Shown in pieces: positions 35,963 through 44,750 of a DNA stretch of 64,000 nucleotides (its first letter is position 1; every line of letters starts with the position of its first letter). This DNA comes from Natronospirillum operosum (lineage in GTDB: Bacteria > Pseudomonadota > Gammaproteobacteria > Pseudomonadales > Natronospirillaceae). The stretch covers positions 559,693 to 623,692 of the forward strand of contig NZ_SRMF01000001.1 of the NCBI RefSeq assembly GCF_004768465.1. Direction: 5' to 3'. The notes under the pieces are model-generated. The model had not been told where the DNA came from and ran no database searches. It saw nothing but the letters and a program-made list of their open reading frames with translations. A program made the translations under genes and the position numbers.

Positions 35963-36322
35963 ATGATTAACGGTTTCAGACGCTGGGGTTATCGGCTGCG
36001 TTTTCTCGCCCCCCTCTTTCTGCTGGGCGTTATCGGCACCGGTGTGGTGCTTGGTCTCGGCACTCTCAACAACTGGACCGAGTGGATGTACCCGTCCCTG
36101 ATCGGGTTCATGTGGAGTCTGCTCGGGCTCTGTTTTGTCTGGTGGTTTCAGCCCCCCGGGCCCAATGCGGTACTGCTGACGACGGCATGGGGGCGCTTCA
36201 AGGCCAAGCTTGGCAAGCTCTTTGTAGTGCTCAAATGCTGGGTGTTCATCGTCATGCTGTTTGGCACCATCGGCCTGACGGTACGGTTTGTCATGCTCTG
36301 GCAGCAGGGCGTGCCGCTCTAG
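35963..36322 (+). CDS. Small membrane protein of unknown function
   Basis: A 119-residue protein with three hydrophobic segments: APLFLLGVIGTGVVLGLGTL, LIGFMWSLLGLCFVWWF and VFIVMLFGTIGLTVRFVML. A basic N-terminus (FRRWGYRLR) suggests the N-terminus stays inside. I do not recognise the family. I start at ATG 35963, right before the basic segment; longer versions from 35894 or 35918 are possible, and none has a strong ribosome site. It follows the RND pump by 88 bp and converges on the Rossmann protein gene, with 17 bp between stops. Confidence 0.6.
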   Translation: MINGFRRWGYRLRFLAPLFLLGVIGTGVVLGLGTLNNWTEWMYPSLIGFMWSLLGLCFVWWFQPPGPNAVLLTTAWGRFKAKLGKLFVVLKCWVFIVMLFGTIGLTVRFVMLWQQGVPL

Positions 36323-36338
36323 CGAATCAACCAGACAG
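36323..36338. repeat. Fragment resembling the MITE-like terminal repeat
   Basis: CGAATCAACCAGACAG at 36323-36338 matches the inner 16 bases of the inverted repeat at 374-389 (CGAATTAACCAGACAG) with one mismatch. It starts at the stop codon of the small membrane protein gene. It may be a remnant of the same element family or chance. Confidence 0.3.
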
Positions 36339-36339
36339 C

Positions 36340-37032
36340 TTACTGGTCGCGCTGCCGGGGCACCGGCGCTTTCACCAGTTGCCACAGGTCGGCTCCCATC
36401 AGCAGGTGAGTACCCTCGGGCGCACTGGCCGCGCTGTTGCAGATGGCCTGTGCCAGTTCATCCGCTTCTATGGGCCGGGCGGTGGCCGGCAGCCAGCGCC
36501 GAAACGGGGTCAGTGCCAACTGACTCAATTGTTCCATCGCCCGCCCGGGGTGTTCGCCGAGCAGCAGCGAGGGGCGGAAGATCACCAGACTGGGGAAGCG
36601 CAGCTTCTCAAGTTCGCGTTCCAGCTCGCCCTTGACCCGATTGTAGAAAATCCAGGATTCCGGGTCCGCGCCCACTGCCGAAACCAGAAACAGCCGCTCG
36701 GTGCCGGCCGCGCGTGCCGCATTGGCGAAGCCATAGGGCATGTCGAGATCGACCGCCCGAAAGTCGGCCCGTGAGCCTGCCGTCGCCATGGTGGTGCCAA
36801 AGGTGATGAAGGCCTGATCGACTCCGCTCAGGTCCAGGGCTCCGGGGTCGGTAAAGTCGGTTCTGATCCAACTGGCATTGAGGGGCATGCGGGCCGGTTC
36901 GCGGCGTCCGAATACGGTCACACGCTCAAACTGCCGCGCCAGTCGGGGCAGCAGGTGGCGGCCGACCAGTCCGGTGGCACCCATGAGTGCGGCATGCCGA
37001 AAATGGGGCAGGGCGGTGGTGGGCTGAGGCAT
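36340..37032 (-). CDS. NAD(P)-binding Rossmann oxidoreductase (HTATIP2/YbjT-like)
   Basis: A 230-residue atypical short-chain dehydrogenase-like protein. The nucleotide loop is LMGATGLVGRHLLPRL. It also has a conserved FLVSAVGADPESWIFYNRVK, where Tyr and Lys are spaced Y-x-x-x-K like the SDR catalytic pair, and LVIFRPSLLLGE. This pattern fits the HTATIP2/semialdehyde-dehydrogenase-like Rossmann group; substrate unknown. I chose ATG 37032 (GGAG 7 nt upstream) over the longer frame start at 37083. It is divergent from the next small gene with about 100 bp between starts. Confidence 0.75.
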   Translation of the reverse strand: MPQPTTALPHFRHAALMGATGLVGRHLLPRLARQFERVTVFGRREPARMPLNASWIRTDFTDPGALDLSGVDQAFITFGTTMATAGSRADFRAVDLDMPYGFANAARAAGTERLFLVSAVGADPESWIFYNRVKGELERELEKLRFPSLVIFRPSLLLGEHPGRAMEQLSQLALTPFRRWLPATARPIEADELAQAICNSAASAPEGTHLLMGADLWQLVKAPVPRQRDQ

Positions 37033-37133
37033 GGCGGGCTCCGGTTGGACATCAGCAGGGCATTCGGCCACCATGGGCCGCATTCGTTTTCCGGGGCTGC
37101 CCGGTAACAGTCTGCTGCAAGGTTAGCAACTTG

Positions 37134-37577
37134 ATGTCCAGGGTCAAACGACATATTCCTGCCATGCTGTATACATTGCTGTCCCTGCTGGGCCTGGCGC
37201 TGCTGCTGGATGGCGCGCTGGGCAGTGACTGGGTGTTCTGCCGGCTGACCTCGGTGCTGTGTGTCAGTGGTCCGGGTCTGGTCGGCACCCTGTTGCTGGC
37301 GCTGTACGGTGCCCTGGGCCTGCTGACCTGCGTGGCCTTTGCGGCCATGCTGTACCGGGTGCTGCGCCAGGGCGGCGCCAGGATGGAGGTCAATCATGCT
37401 GATCGGCTGCTGGTAGGCCGGGCGATTACCGATATACGCGCGCTCTGCAAGCAGGGCGAATTTGGCAAGGCGCTGCTGCTGGTGGAAACGCTGCGGCGCA
37501 AGTATCCGCAGAATCGACAGTTGCGTGAGCTGGAGCAGCGTCTGCACCGGGCGCTGGATGATCAGGGCGTGTCCTGA
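37134..37577 (+). CDS. Two-TM protein with a short TPR-like tail, unknown function
   Basis: A 147-residue protein. Two hydrophobic segments (about 11-30 and 44-73) are separated by a loop with two Cys (WVFCRLTSVLCVSG). A soluble helical tail follows (about 85-147), whose ALLLVETLRRKYPQNRQLRE looks like one TPR-type hairpin. The tail should be cytoplasmic if the basic N-terminus is inside. I do not recognise the family. It lies just before the ccm operon but a strong promoter after its stop suggests separate transcription. Start ATG 37134 is preceded by AAGG at 11 nt; ATG 37164 is an alternative. Confidence 0.6.
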   Translation: MSRVKRHIPAMLYTLLSLLGLALLLDGALGSDWVFCRLTSVLCVSGPGLVGTLLLALYGALGLLTCVAFAAMLYRVLRQGGARMEVNHADRLLVGRAITDIRALCKQGEFGKALLLVETLRRKYPQNRQLRELEQRLHRALDDQGVS

Positions 37578-37600
37578 ACCGACTATTTACGTGCTGGCGT

Positions 37601-37629
37601 TTGACATGGGCGCCGGGGGCCTTTAGAAT
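37601..37629 (+). promoter_or_regulatory. Sigma70 promoter of the ccm operon
   Basis: TTGACA (37601-37606, perfect -35) and TAGAAT (37624-37629, 5 of 6) are separated by 17 nt, ideal for sigma70. The expected start is near 37636, about 30 nt before the ccmA start. This is the best promoter match I found in the window. Confidence 0.8.
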
Positions 37630-37664
37630 ACGGCACCCGCAACCACCAGCCGTGGAGTGTTGTC

Positions 37665-38324
37665 TTGCCCAATACCGCTCAACCCGCGCCGACCGAACCG
37701 GTACTTGCTGCCCGGCGTTTGAGCTGTGAGCGCGATGAGCGGCTGCTGTTCAGTGATCTGGCGCTGCAACTGGCGCCCGGCGAGGCGCTGCGCATTGCCG
37801 GCCGCAACGGCAGCGGCAAGACCACCCTGATGCGGGGCCTGGTGGGGCTCAATATTGAAGTGACCGGGGCCGTGGATTGGGCCGAAACGCCGTCCGGTGC
37901 TGTACCCTGGCTCTATGTCGGCCATCGGCCGGGTATCTCGGCGCATCTGACGGTGGTGGAGAATCTGCGTTTTCTGGCTCATCTGCGTGATCTTGACCCT
38001 GACCCGGCAGCGCTGGCCGCAGCTCTGGAGGCCGTGGACCTGAGTGCCTTCGATGACAGTCTGGGTCATCAGTTGTCGGCCGGTCAGCAGCGGCGTGTGC
38101 TGCTGGCCCTGCTGTATCTGCCCGGCCTGCCGCGCTGCTGGGTGCTGGATGAACCCTTCACAGCGCTGGACCGCCAGGGCGTGGCGGCACTTGAAGCCCA
38201 TCTGCGCGCGCACTGTGAACAGGGCGGCAGCCTGCTGTTTTCGACCCATCATGAACCCGCAGGTTTTGTGTATCGTACGCTTCAGTTGGACACCCAGGCG
38301 GCTGCCGCAGCGGAGGCAGGCTGA
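37665..38324 (+). CDS. ccmA: Heme exporter ATP-binding protein CcmA
   Basis: ATPase of the CcmAB complex, which releases holo-CcmE from CcmC in cytochrome c maturation System I. It has 219 residues. Walker A GRNGSGKTTLMR, signature LSAGQQRRVLLALL, Walker B CWVLDEPFTALD. YVGHRPGISAHLTVVENL is CcmA-like. The start is TTG 37665, supported by GTGGAGTG 6 nt upstream; no better ATG exists. Its TGA overlaps the ccmB ATG. Confidence 0.92.
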   Translation: MPNTAQPAPTEPVLAARRLSCERDERLLFSDLALQLAPGEALRIAGRNGSGKTTLMRGLVGLNIEVTGAVDWAETPSGAVPWLYVGHRPGISAHLTVVENLRFLAHLRDLDPDPAALAAALEAVDLSAFDDSLGHQLSAGQQRRVLLALLYLPGLPRCWVLDEPFTALDRQGVAALEAHLRAHCEQGGSLLFSTHHEPAGFVYRTLQLDTQAAAAAEAG

Positions 38325-38983
38325 TGCTGTTTCTGCTGCGCCGGGAATGGCTGCTGAGCTGGCGGCGGCGCGCCGAGCTGGTCAACCCGCTGGTGTTCAA
38401 CCTGATGGTGATCACGCTGTTTCCGCTCGGCATCACGCCCGAGGCCGAAAAGCTGGCAGTGCTGGCACCCGGTATTCTGTGGGTGGCGGCGCTGCTGGCC
38501 ACCCTGTTGTCGCTGGATCTGATGTTTCGCTACGACCACCAGGACGGTTCGCTGGAACAGGTGGCGGCCAGCGGTACCCCGCTGGCCGCGCTCATTCTGG
38601 CCAAGATCATCAATCACTGGCTGTTCACCGGCCTGGCGCTGACGCTGATGGCACCGCTGCTGGGCCTGATGCTGCACCTGTCGGGCGATCTGATGTTGCT
38701 GATGATGCTGGTGCTGGCGCTGGGTACCCTGGTGTTCAGCGCTATCGGTTCCATTGGTGCGGCACTGGTGGCCGGGTTGCGACGCGGCGGACTGCTGCTG
38801 TCATTACTGGTCATTCCTTTATATATTCCGGTGTTGATATTCGGCACCGGTACCATCAGCGCCGCCATTGCGGGGTTGCCCTTTGTGGCACCGCTGGCGA
38901 CGCTGGCTGCGATGGCCTCCATGGCGCTGGCTGCCGCCCCCTGGGTGGCGGGCGCCGCACTGAGGTTGTCGATCAATGACTGA
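38324..38983 (+). CDS. ccmB: Heme exporter membrane protein CcmB
   Basis: A 219-residue inner-membrane protein with six hydrophobic segments. It starts LLRREWLLSWRRRAELVNPL, the usual CcmB N-terminus, and contains RYDHQDGSLEQVAASG and IPLYIPVLIFGTG. It forms the membrane part of the CcmAB ABC-type complex. It overlaps ccmA by one base. Confidence 0.93.
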   Translation: MLFLLRREWLLSWRRRAELVNPLVFNLMVITLFPLGITPEAEKLAVLAPGILWVAALLATLLSLDLMFRYDHQDGSLEQVAASGTPLAALILAKIINHWLFTGLALTLMAPLLGLMLHLSGDLMLLMMLVLALGTLVFSAIGSIGAALVAGLRRGGLLLSLLVIPLYIPVLIFGTGTISAAIAGLPFVAPLATLAAMASMALAAAPWVAGAALRLSIND

Positions 38984-39040
38984 ACCCGGAGACGCTGAGG
39001 AAGTCGTTATGCAATTGCCCTGGGGAGATGAAAGCTGACT

Positions 39041-39808
39041 ATGGCACTGTCCTTGACTCCGGTCTGGCGCTGGTTTCACCGCTGGACGTCACCACCCAAT
39101 TTCTATCGCATCAGTCGTCCCTGGGCCCATGGTCTGATGGCGGTGGGAGGCACGGCCCTGTTCGTTGCCTGGATCTGGGGCCTGGTCTTTGCCCCGGAGG
39201 ATTATCTGCAGGGCAACAGCTACCGCATCATCTTTGTGCATGTGCCGTCGGCCAGTGCCTCGCTGGCGCTGTATCTGACCATGGCCATCACCGCTGTGAT
39301 CAGCCTGGTGTGGAAGATCAAGCTGGCGGACATGGTGATCCGGCAGTGCATCCCGGTGGGGCTGACGCTGACGGCGCTGGCGCTCATTTCCGGTGCCATC
39401 TGGGGGCGGCCGACCTGGGGCGTCTACTGGATATGGGATGCACGGCTGACCTCCATGCTGCTGCAGCTGTTCCTGTTTATCGGCATGTGGGCCATTCATA
39501 CGGCCATCGATCAGCAGAAGCTGGCGGATCGGGCCACGGCCATACTGGTGCTGGTCGGGTTCGTCAATCTGCCCATCATCAAATGGTCGGTGGACTGGTG
39601 GAATACCATGCATCAGCCTGCCACCATCCGTATCACCGGCGAAACCACCATGGTCTGGGAGATGCTGGCGCCGCTGCTGCTGAGCATGGCAGCCACCTAT
39701 TGTGTGGTCGCAGCGCTGGTGCTGTATCGTACCCGCTGGGAAATTCTGTATAGGGAGCGCAAAACACGCTGGGTGCAGGATGAGCTTGGTATCAGGGGGA
39801 AGGCATAA
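39041..39808 (+). CDS. ccmC: Heme-handling protein CcmC
   Basis: A 255-residue membrane protein with six segments. It loads heme onto CcmE. The tryptophan-rich loop reads WGRPTWGVYWIWDARLTSM, and the two periplasmic axial His are in FVHVPSASASLALYL and WWNTMHQPATI. These are the hallmarks of CcmC. A 57-bp gap separates it from ccmB, with no structure I would call a terminator. Confidence 0.94.
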   Translation: MALSLTPVWRWFHRWTSPPNFYRISRPWAHGLMAVGGTALFVAWIWGLVFAPEDYLQGNSYRIIFVHVPSASASLALYLTMAITAVISLVWKIKLADMVIRQCIPVGLTLTALALISGAIWGRPTWGVYWIWDARLTSMLLQLFLFIGMWAIHTAIDQQKLADRATAILVLVGFVNLPIIKWSVDWWNTMHQPATIRITGETTMVWEMLAPLLLSMAATYCVVAALVLYRTRWEILYRERKTRWVQDELGIRGKA

Positions 39809-39809
39809 T

Positions 39810-39986
39810 ATGGGCTACTTCGACAGCTTTGCCGATTTCGTCCGCATGGGGAACCATGGGATCTTTGTCTGGTCTGTTTACGCAATCACGGTGCTGACCA
39901 TCCTGGGGCATTGGCTTGGCCTGCGGTTACAGCGGCGCCGGGTCATCAATGAATTACAGCGACTGAAGAAAAGAGGGCACCTATGA
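39810..39986 (+). CDS. ccmD: Heme exporter subunit CcmD
   Basis: A 58-residue protein with one membrane segment (GIFVWSVYAITVLTILGHWL) and a basic tail (LQRRRVINELQRLKKRG). It starts MGYFDSFADFVRMGNHG, the common CcmD opening. CcmD binds the CcmABC complex and helps release holo-CcmE. Its end overlaps ccmE by 4 nt. Confidence 0.92.
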   Translation: MGYFDSFADFVRMGNHGIFVWSVYAITVLTILGHWLGLRLQRRRVINELQRLKKRGHL

Positions 39987-40450
39987 ACCCGGCGCGCAAA
40001 CAGCGTCTTATCCTCATCCTGCTGGCAGTGGGCCTGTTCACCGTCTCCGTCATTCTGCTGCTGATTGCCAACCGCAATCAGGTCAACCTGTTCTACAGCC
40101 CGACCGACATCGTGGAAGGGGAAGCGCCGCTGGATCGCAGTTTCCGCGCCGGCGGCGTGGTGGTCCACGACAGTGTCTGGCGTGATACCGATACCCTGGC
40201 GGTGACCTTTACCGTGTCCGACAACCTGTCCGAGGTAACCATGACCTATACCGGCATCCTGCCGGATCTGTTCAAGGAAGGGCAGGGTGTGGTGGCTACC
40301 GGTACGCTGAACGAGAACGGTATCTTCCAGGCCAGCGAGGTGCTGGCCCGGCACGACGAGAACTATATGCCGCCCGAAGTGGCCCGGGCGCTGGAAGAAG
40401 CCCGCCGCCGCGGGCAGACCCCGGACTACAACAACGCCGGGGGGTACTGA
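39983..40450 (+). CDS. ccmE: Periplasmic heme chaperone CcmE
   Basis: A 155-residue protein anchored by an N-terminal segment (LILILLAVGLFTVSVILLLI) with a periplasmic OB-fold. The covalent heme ligand His124 and the axial Tyr128 are in RHDENYMPPEV, matching the HxxxY motif. It carries heme from CcmC to the CcmFH ligase. Confidence 0.95.
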   Translation: MNPARKQRLILILLAVGLFTVSVILLLIANRNQVNLFYSPTDIVEGEAPLDRSFRAGGVVVHDSVWRDTDTLAVTFTVSDNLSEVTMTYTGILPDLFKEGQGVVATGTLNENGIFQASEVLARHDENYMPPEVARALEEARRRGQTPDYNNAGGY

Positions 40451-40453
40451 TTC

Positions 40454-42406
40454 ATGCTGCCGGAGTTCGGTTTCCTGGCGCTTATCTTCGCCTTCCTGTT
40501 CAGCCTGGCCCTGGGTGTGCTGCCGCTGCTGGGCTATTACCGGCAGCATGCCGGTCTGATGCGCCTGGCCCGGCCGCTCGGGCTGGGTGCCATGGCCTTT
40601 CTGATACTGTCGTTCGGGGTGCTGACCTGGAATTTTCTCAATGATGATTTCACCGTGCGCTATGTGGTGAATCATTCGAATTCCATGCTGCCCTGGTACT
40701 ACAAGGTCAGTGCTGTCTGGGGCGGCCACGAAGGGTCCATGCTGCTGTGGGTGATGATCCTGAGTTTCTGGATTGTGGCTGTGGCCGCCTTCAGCAAAAA
40801 GCTGCCGCTGGACATGCTGGCCGTGGTCATGAGCATGATGGGCCTGGTACTGGCGGCCTTCAACGCCTTTCTGATTTTCACCTCCAACCCCTTCGACCGG
40901 GTGCTGCCGTTTCCGCCCGCCGACGGGCGGGACCTGAACCCGCTGTTGCAGGACCCGGGCCTGATTCTGCATCCGCCCATGCTGTACATGGGCTATGTCG
41001 GCTTCTCGGTGGCCTTTGCCTTTGCCATCTCGGCGCTGCTGATCGGTCGTCTCGACAGTGCCTGGGCCCGCTGGTCGCGCCCCTGGACCAATGTGGCCTG
41101 GGTGTTCATGACGCTGGGTATCGCCCTGGGCTCCTGGTGGGCCTACTACGAGCTGGGCTGGGGCGGCTGGTGGTTCTGGGACCCGGTGGAGAATGCCTCC
41201 CTGATTCCCTGGCTGCTGGGCACGGCGCTGATTCATTCGCTGGCGGCGACCGACAAACGGGGTGTGTACAAGGGCTGGACGGTGCTGCTGGCCATCTCGA
41301 CCTTCTCCATGACGCTGCTGGGCACCTTCCTGGTGCGCTCCGGGGTGCTCAACAGTGTGCATGCCTTTGCCAATGATCCGTCGCGCGGCTTCTTCATTCT
41401 GCTGATCTTTGCCGTGTTTACCGGCGGTTCGCTGCTGCTCTATGCACTGCGTCTGCCGGCGCTGCAGGCCGGGGCCCGCTTCCAGTGGGTGTCACGCGAG
41501 ATGTTCCTGCTCGGCAACAACCTGATGCTGACGCTCTATACCGTCATCATCATCCTGCTCACCTTTGCGCCGGTGGTGAATGACTTGCTGGGCCTGCGCA
41601 CCATCTCCATCGGCCCGCCCTGGTTCAATGACATCACCACGGTGCTGGCGCCGCTGCTGGTGCTGCTGCTGGGGGTCGGCCAGTGGGTACGCTGGAAGAA
41701 ACACGACCTCAAGCCGGTCATGCGCTGGTCGGCCTGGGCCCTGATCGCCTCGGTGGCGCTGGCGGTGTTGTGCAACTGGCTCTATGCGCAGCACATCAAC
41801 TGGCGCGTGGTGCTGGGGCTGTCGCTGGCCTGGTGGCTGGCTCTGAGCACGCTGAAAACCCTGTACGACAGCACGCACAAGGCAGCCAACCCGCTGCTGG
41901 GTCTGCGCAAGCTGAGTCGTTCCTATTACGGTATGATTCTGGGTCATGTGGGCCTGTTGGTCATGATTGTCGGGGTGACCATGGCCACCCAGTACGAAGC
42001 TCACCAGGATGTGCGTATGGCACCGGGTGATCGTTATGCGCTGGGCAACTGGACCTTCGAGTTCCGCGAGTATGACGAACGGGCAGTGGCCAACTACGAG
42101 ACCCAGATGGCCTTCTTCAATCTGTATCGCAACGGCCGTCCGGCCGGCGAACTGCTGGCCGAAAAGCGCTTCTACCCGGTGGCGGGTCAACTGATGACCC
42201 AGGCGGGTATTCTCGGGCAGCTGAATCGGGACCTTTATGTGTCCATGGGTGAACCACTGACAGCGGATCGCGAAACCTGGTCGGTGCGTCTGCATGTCAA
42301 ACCCTTTGTGCGCTGGATCTGGCTGGGTTCCATCATTATGGCGCTGGGTGCCGGACTGGCGATTCTGGATAAACGCTATCGTCGAATCAAACTGGGAGAA
42401 ACCTGA
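40454..42406 (+). CDS. ccmF: Cytochrome c heme ligase subunit CcmF
   Basis: A 650-residue membrane protein with about 15 segments, the usual CcmF length. The WWD domain reads ELGWGGWWFWDPVENASLIP. Flanking His ligands can be seen in VVNHSNSMLPWYYKVSAVWG and LIHSLAATDKRG. CcmF receives heme from CcmE and joins it to apocytochrome with CcmH/I. The stop TGA overlaps the ccmG start. Confidence 0.95.
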   Translation: MLPEFGFLALIFAFLFSLALGVLPLLGYYRQHAGLMRLARPLGLGAMAFLILSFGVLTWNFLNDDFTVRYVVNHSNSMLPWYYKVSAVWGGHEGSMLLWVMILSFWIVAVAAFSKKLPLDMLAVVMSMMGLVLAAFNAFLIFTSNPFDRVLPFPPADGRDLNPLLQDPGLILHPPMLYMGYVGFSVAFAFAISALLIGRLDSAWARWSRPWTNVAWVFMTLGIALGSWWAYYELGWGGWWFWDPVENASLIPWLLGTALIHSLAATDKRGVYKGWTVLLAISTFSMTLLGTFLVRSGVLNSVHAFANDPSRGFFILLIFAVFTGGSLLLYALRLPALQAGARFQWVSREMFLLGNNLMLTLYTVIIILLTFAPVVNDLLGLRTISIGPPWFNDITTVLAPLLVLLLGVGQWVRWKKHDLKPVMRWSAWALIASVALAVLCNWLYAQHINWRVVLGLSLAWWLALSTLKTLYDSTHKAANPLLGLRKLSRSYYGMILGHVGLLVMIVGVTMATQYEAHQDVRMAPGDRYALGNWTFEFREYDERAVANYETQMAFFNLYRNGRPAGELLAEKRFYPVAGQLMTQAGILGQLNRDLYVSMGEPLTADRETWSVRLHVKPFVRWIWLGSIIMALGAGLAILDKRYRRIKLGET

Positions 42407-42930
42407 TGCGTTGGGTGGTGTTTGTACCCTTTTTCGTGGTGATGGTCGCGGCCACCGTGTTCGGCTACATGCTGTCGAACAACGAGCAGGAAGGCAGCGC
42501 GCCCTCCACCCGCATCGGCCAGCCACTGCCGGCCTTCGCGCTGGAAGACCTGGTCGACCCGGAACTGCAGCGGGTCAATGAAGACATGCTGGGCGAGCCC
42601 TTTCTGCTCAATGTCTGGGGCTCCTGGTGCCCGAGCTGTCGTATCGAGCACCCGGTACTCAACGGCCTGGCCGCTGACGGTGTGCGCATTATCGGGCTGA
42701 ATTATCGTGATACGCGGGATGGCGGCATCGAATGGCTGGAAGAACGCGGCGACCCCTATGTGTTCAATGTTTTTGATCCGATTGGCGAGTTCGGCTTTGA
42801 TCTGGGTGTGGTCGGTGCTCCCGAAACCTATTTTGTCGATGCCGAGGGCATAGTGCGCCACCGCCATGTGGGCATTCTCAATGAACGACACTGGGAGAAT
42901 ACGTTGCGCGACGTCTGGGAGTCCCTGTGA
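42406..42930 (+). CDS. ccmG: Thiol:disulfide interchange protein CcmG/DsbE
   Basis: A 174-residue thioredoxin-fold protein anchored by an N-terminal segment (VVFVPFFVVMVAATVFGYML). The active site is WCPSC (Cys75, Cys78), in NVWGSWCPSCRIEHPVL, and the acidic GVVGAPETYFVDAEG loop is typical. It keeps the CXXCH cysteines of apocytochromes reduced in the periplasm. It overlaps ccmH by one base. Confidence 0.95.
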   Translation: MRWVVFVPFFVVMVAATVFGYMLSNNEQEGSAPSTRIGQPLPAFALEDLVDPELQRVNEDMLGEPFLLNVWGSWCPSCRIEHPVLNGLAADGVRIIGLNYRDTRDGGIEWLEERGDPYVFNVFDPIGEFGFDLGVVGAPETYFVDAEGIVRHRHVGILNERHWENTLRDVWESL

Positions 42931-43457
42931 TGCGCTACTGGGCAATACTGCTGGCGCTGGGGCTGCTGTCGACCCAGGCGCCGGCACAGACCATCGGCGA
43001 GGGCACCGGCCTGCTGATTCAGGAAGATCAGTCGCTGGTGGAACCGTTGCGCGAGTTCTCCTCTGCCGAACTGGAAGAGCGTTTCTATCGCCTCAACTGG
43101 CAGTTGCGCTGCATGCAGTGTGACAACCAGGCCATCGGGGATTCCAATGCGCCGGTCTCGGCGCAGATGCGCGACCGCGTGGCGCGCCTGCTGGAGCAGG
43201 GTTACAGCGACCGCGAAGTCGTGGACTACATGATCGAGCGATATGGCGAGGGTGTGACCTACCGGCCGCGTCTGGGCGGCCACACGATCTGGATCTGGAT
43301 CGTCGGCTTTGCCCTTACTGCCTTTCTGATTGCGGTGATCGTGGGCATCCGCAACCGCCATGGTGGCGCTGATGATATGACCACCGCGACGCTGAGTGCC
43401 GAAGAGCAGGCCCGTTTGCAGGCCTTGCGAGATCAAAACCGGGGAGAGACGTCCTGA
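42930..43457 (+). CDS. ccmH: Cytochrome c maturation protein CcmH (CcmL type)
   Basis: A 175-residue periplasmic protein with a signal peptide ending near QAPAQ and one C-terminal membrane segment (IWIVGFALTAFLIAVIVGI). The redox motif LRCMQC (Cys61, Cys64) matches LRCxxC of the family. GVTYRPRLGG is also close to the family's usual tail before the anchor. ATG 42930 overlaps the ccmG TGA, with GGGAG upstream; a GTG one codon earlier is less likely. Confidence 0.93.
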   Translation: MRYWAILLALGLLSTQAPAQTIGEGTGLLIQEDQSLVEPLREFSSAELEERFYRLNWQLRCMQCDNQAIGDSNAPVSAQMRDRVARLLEQGYSDREVVDYMIERYGEGVTYRPRLGGHTIWIWIVGFALTAFLIAVIVGIRNRHGGADDMTTATLSAEEQARLQALRDQNRGETS

Positions 43458-44680
43458 TGCTGTTGGCGGTAGTATTATCCATGCTGGTCGTGCTGTGCGC
43501 ACTGGCAGCGCTGTTTCTGCTGTACCCGGCACTGTACGGCAGCCGCAAGCCCATTCGGCTGGCCCGCAATCGTGATCGTCTGGCTGTTTACGAAGCCCGC
43601 AGTGCCGAGTTGGCCGAAGAGCGCGCCAGCGGGCTGCTGGAAGAGGCTGACTATCAGGCCCTGCAGGCCGAACTGGACCGGCAGATCCTGCAGGAGACAG
43701 CCACTGCCGAGAAAACCATTGATGCGGCCGGGCGGCTGGACTGGCGCTGGTCGGTCCTGACGCTGGGCGTCATGGCGCTGCTGGCGCTGCTGATCTATCA
43801 GCCGTTCGGGGCGCGTCAGGAAATGGCACTGTATGAACTGGCCCAGGTGCGCGAACGCAGCCCGGAAGACAAGGTGCGCTTTGTGACCGCGCTGGAAGAG
43901 CATCTGCAGCACCAGCGCCGGCCCGATATCGAAGACCTCTACATGCTGGCGCTGGGCTATGAAGAACTGGACCAGCCGCGTGACGCCATTGCCACCTATG
44001 ATCGGGTCGAGGCCGCCTACCGGGCGCTGGATGAATATGACCCGGAAGACCTCTCCATCGTGATCAGCAACCGGGCCCAGACGCGTTTCATGGCCGATGG
44101 ACGCCGGATGACGGCCGCAACCGAAGCCGATTTCGAGGAAGCGCTGCGCCTTGATCCGCTCAACCGCCAGGCCCTGGCCACCCTGGGCATGGCGCATATG
44201 GATGCCGGCAACCCGGCCCGGGCCATCGAGGTGTGGGAGCGTTTTCTCGAGGTGGCCGAACCGGGTCGCATGCGCGATGCCGTGGCGGGCGCCCTGACGC
44301 ACGCCCGGCAGCTGACCGGTGAAGCGGCCGACGCCGAACTGGATGGCGTGCAGGTACTGCTGTCGGCGGTGCCGGATGAACTGGACCCGGAAGCCTTCAT
44401 CTATATAGTGGCGCGCAACACCGAGGACGGCTCCCTGGTGGCCCTGCAGCGCTACACCGCTGCCGAGATGCCGCTGGCGCTGCGCCTGACCGATCAGGAC
44501 CGTTCCGAGGACATGGCGGCCCTGTCTTCCCGCGACGAAGTCGAGATAGTGGCCTTCGCCACGCCGCCGGGCGCGAGCCTGAACGAAGCCTCGCACGCCT
44601 CGCAGGTGGTGCGGGTGCCGACCTCGGGTGAAGATGCGGTGGCCTCACTCAGTCTCGAGGCACGCCGAACCGAGCCCTAA
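43457..44680 (+). CDS. ccmI: Cytochrome c biogenesis factor CcmI
   Basis: A 407-residue protein with two membrane segments (about 3-23 and 95-115) separated by a cytoplasmic helical loop (AVYEARSAELAEERASGLLE). A large periplasmic domain of TPR-like repeats follows (for example NRQALATLGMAHMDAGNPAR), then a beta-rich C-terminal region. CcmI holds apocytochrome C-termini for the CcmFH ligase. It overlaps ccmH by one base and is the last ccm gene. Confidence 0.9.
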   Translation: MLLAVVLSMLVVLCALAALFLLYPALYGSRKPIRLARNRDRLAVYEARSAELAEERASGLLEEADYQALQAELDRQILQETATAEKTIDAAGRLDWRWSVLTLGVMALLALLIYQPFGARQEMALYELAQVRERSPEDKVRFVTALEEHLQHQRRPDIEDLYMLALGYEELDQPRDAIATYDRVEAAYRALDEYDPEDLSIVISNRAQTRFMADGRRMTAATEADFEEALRLDPLNRQALATLGMAHMDAGNPARAIEVWERFLEVAEPGRMRDAVAGALTHARQLTGEAADAELDGVQVLLSAVPDELDPEAFIYIVARNTEDGSLVALQRYTAAEMPLALRLTDQDRSEDMAALSSRDEVEIVAFATPPGASLNEASHASQVVRVPTSGEDAVASLSLEARRTEP

Positions 44681-44687
44681 TGGCCGT

Positions 44688-44715
44688 TTGTGTGGCTGTC
44701 AAAACCCGATACAAT
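44688..44715 (+). promoter_or_regulatory. Possible promoter of smc
   Basis: TTGTGT (44688-44693) and TACAAT (44710-44715) are 16 nt apart in the 70-bp gap between ccmI and smc. The -10 is 5 of 6. The start would be about 28 nt before the smc ATG. Confidence 0.45.
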
Positions 44716-44750
44716 GGCCTCTTTGTTCAGGAAAGGAACCCCGACGCGGC

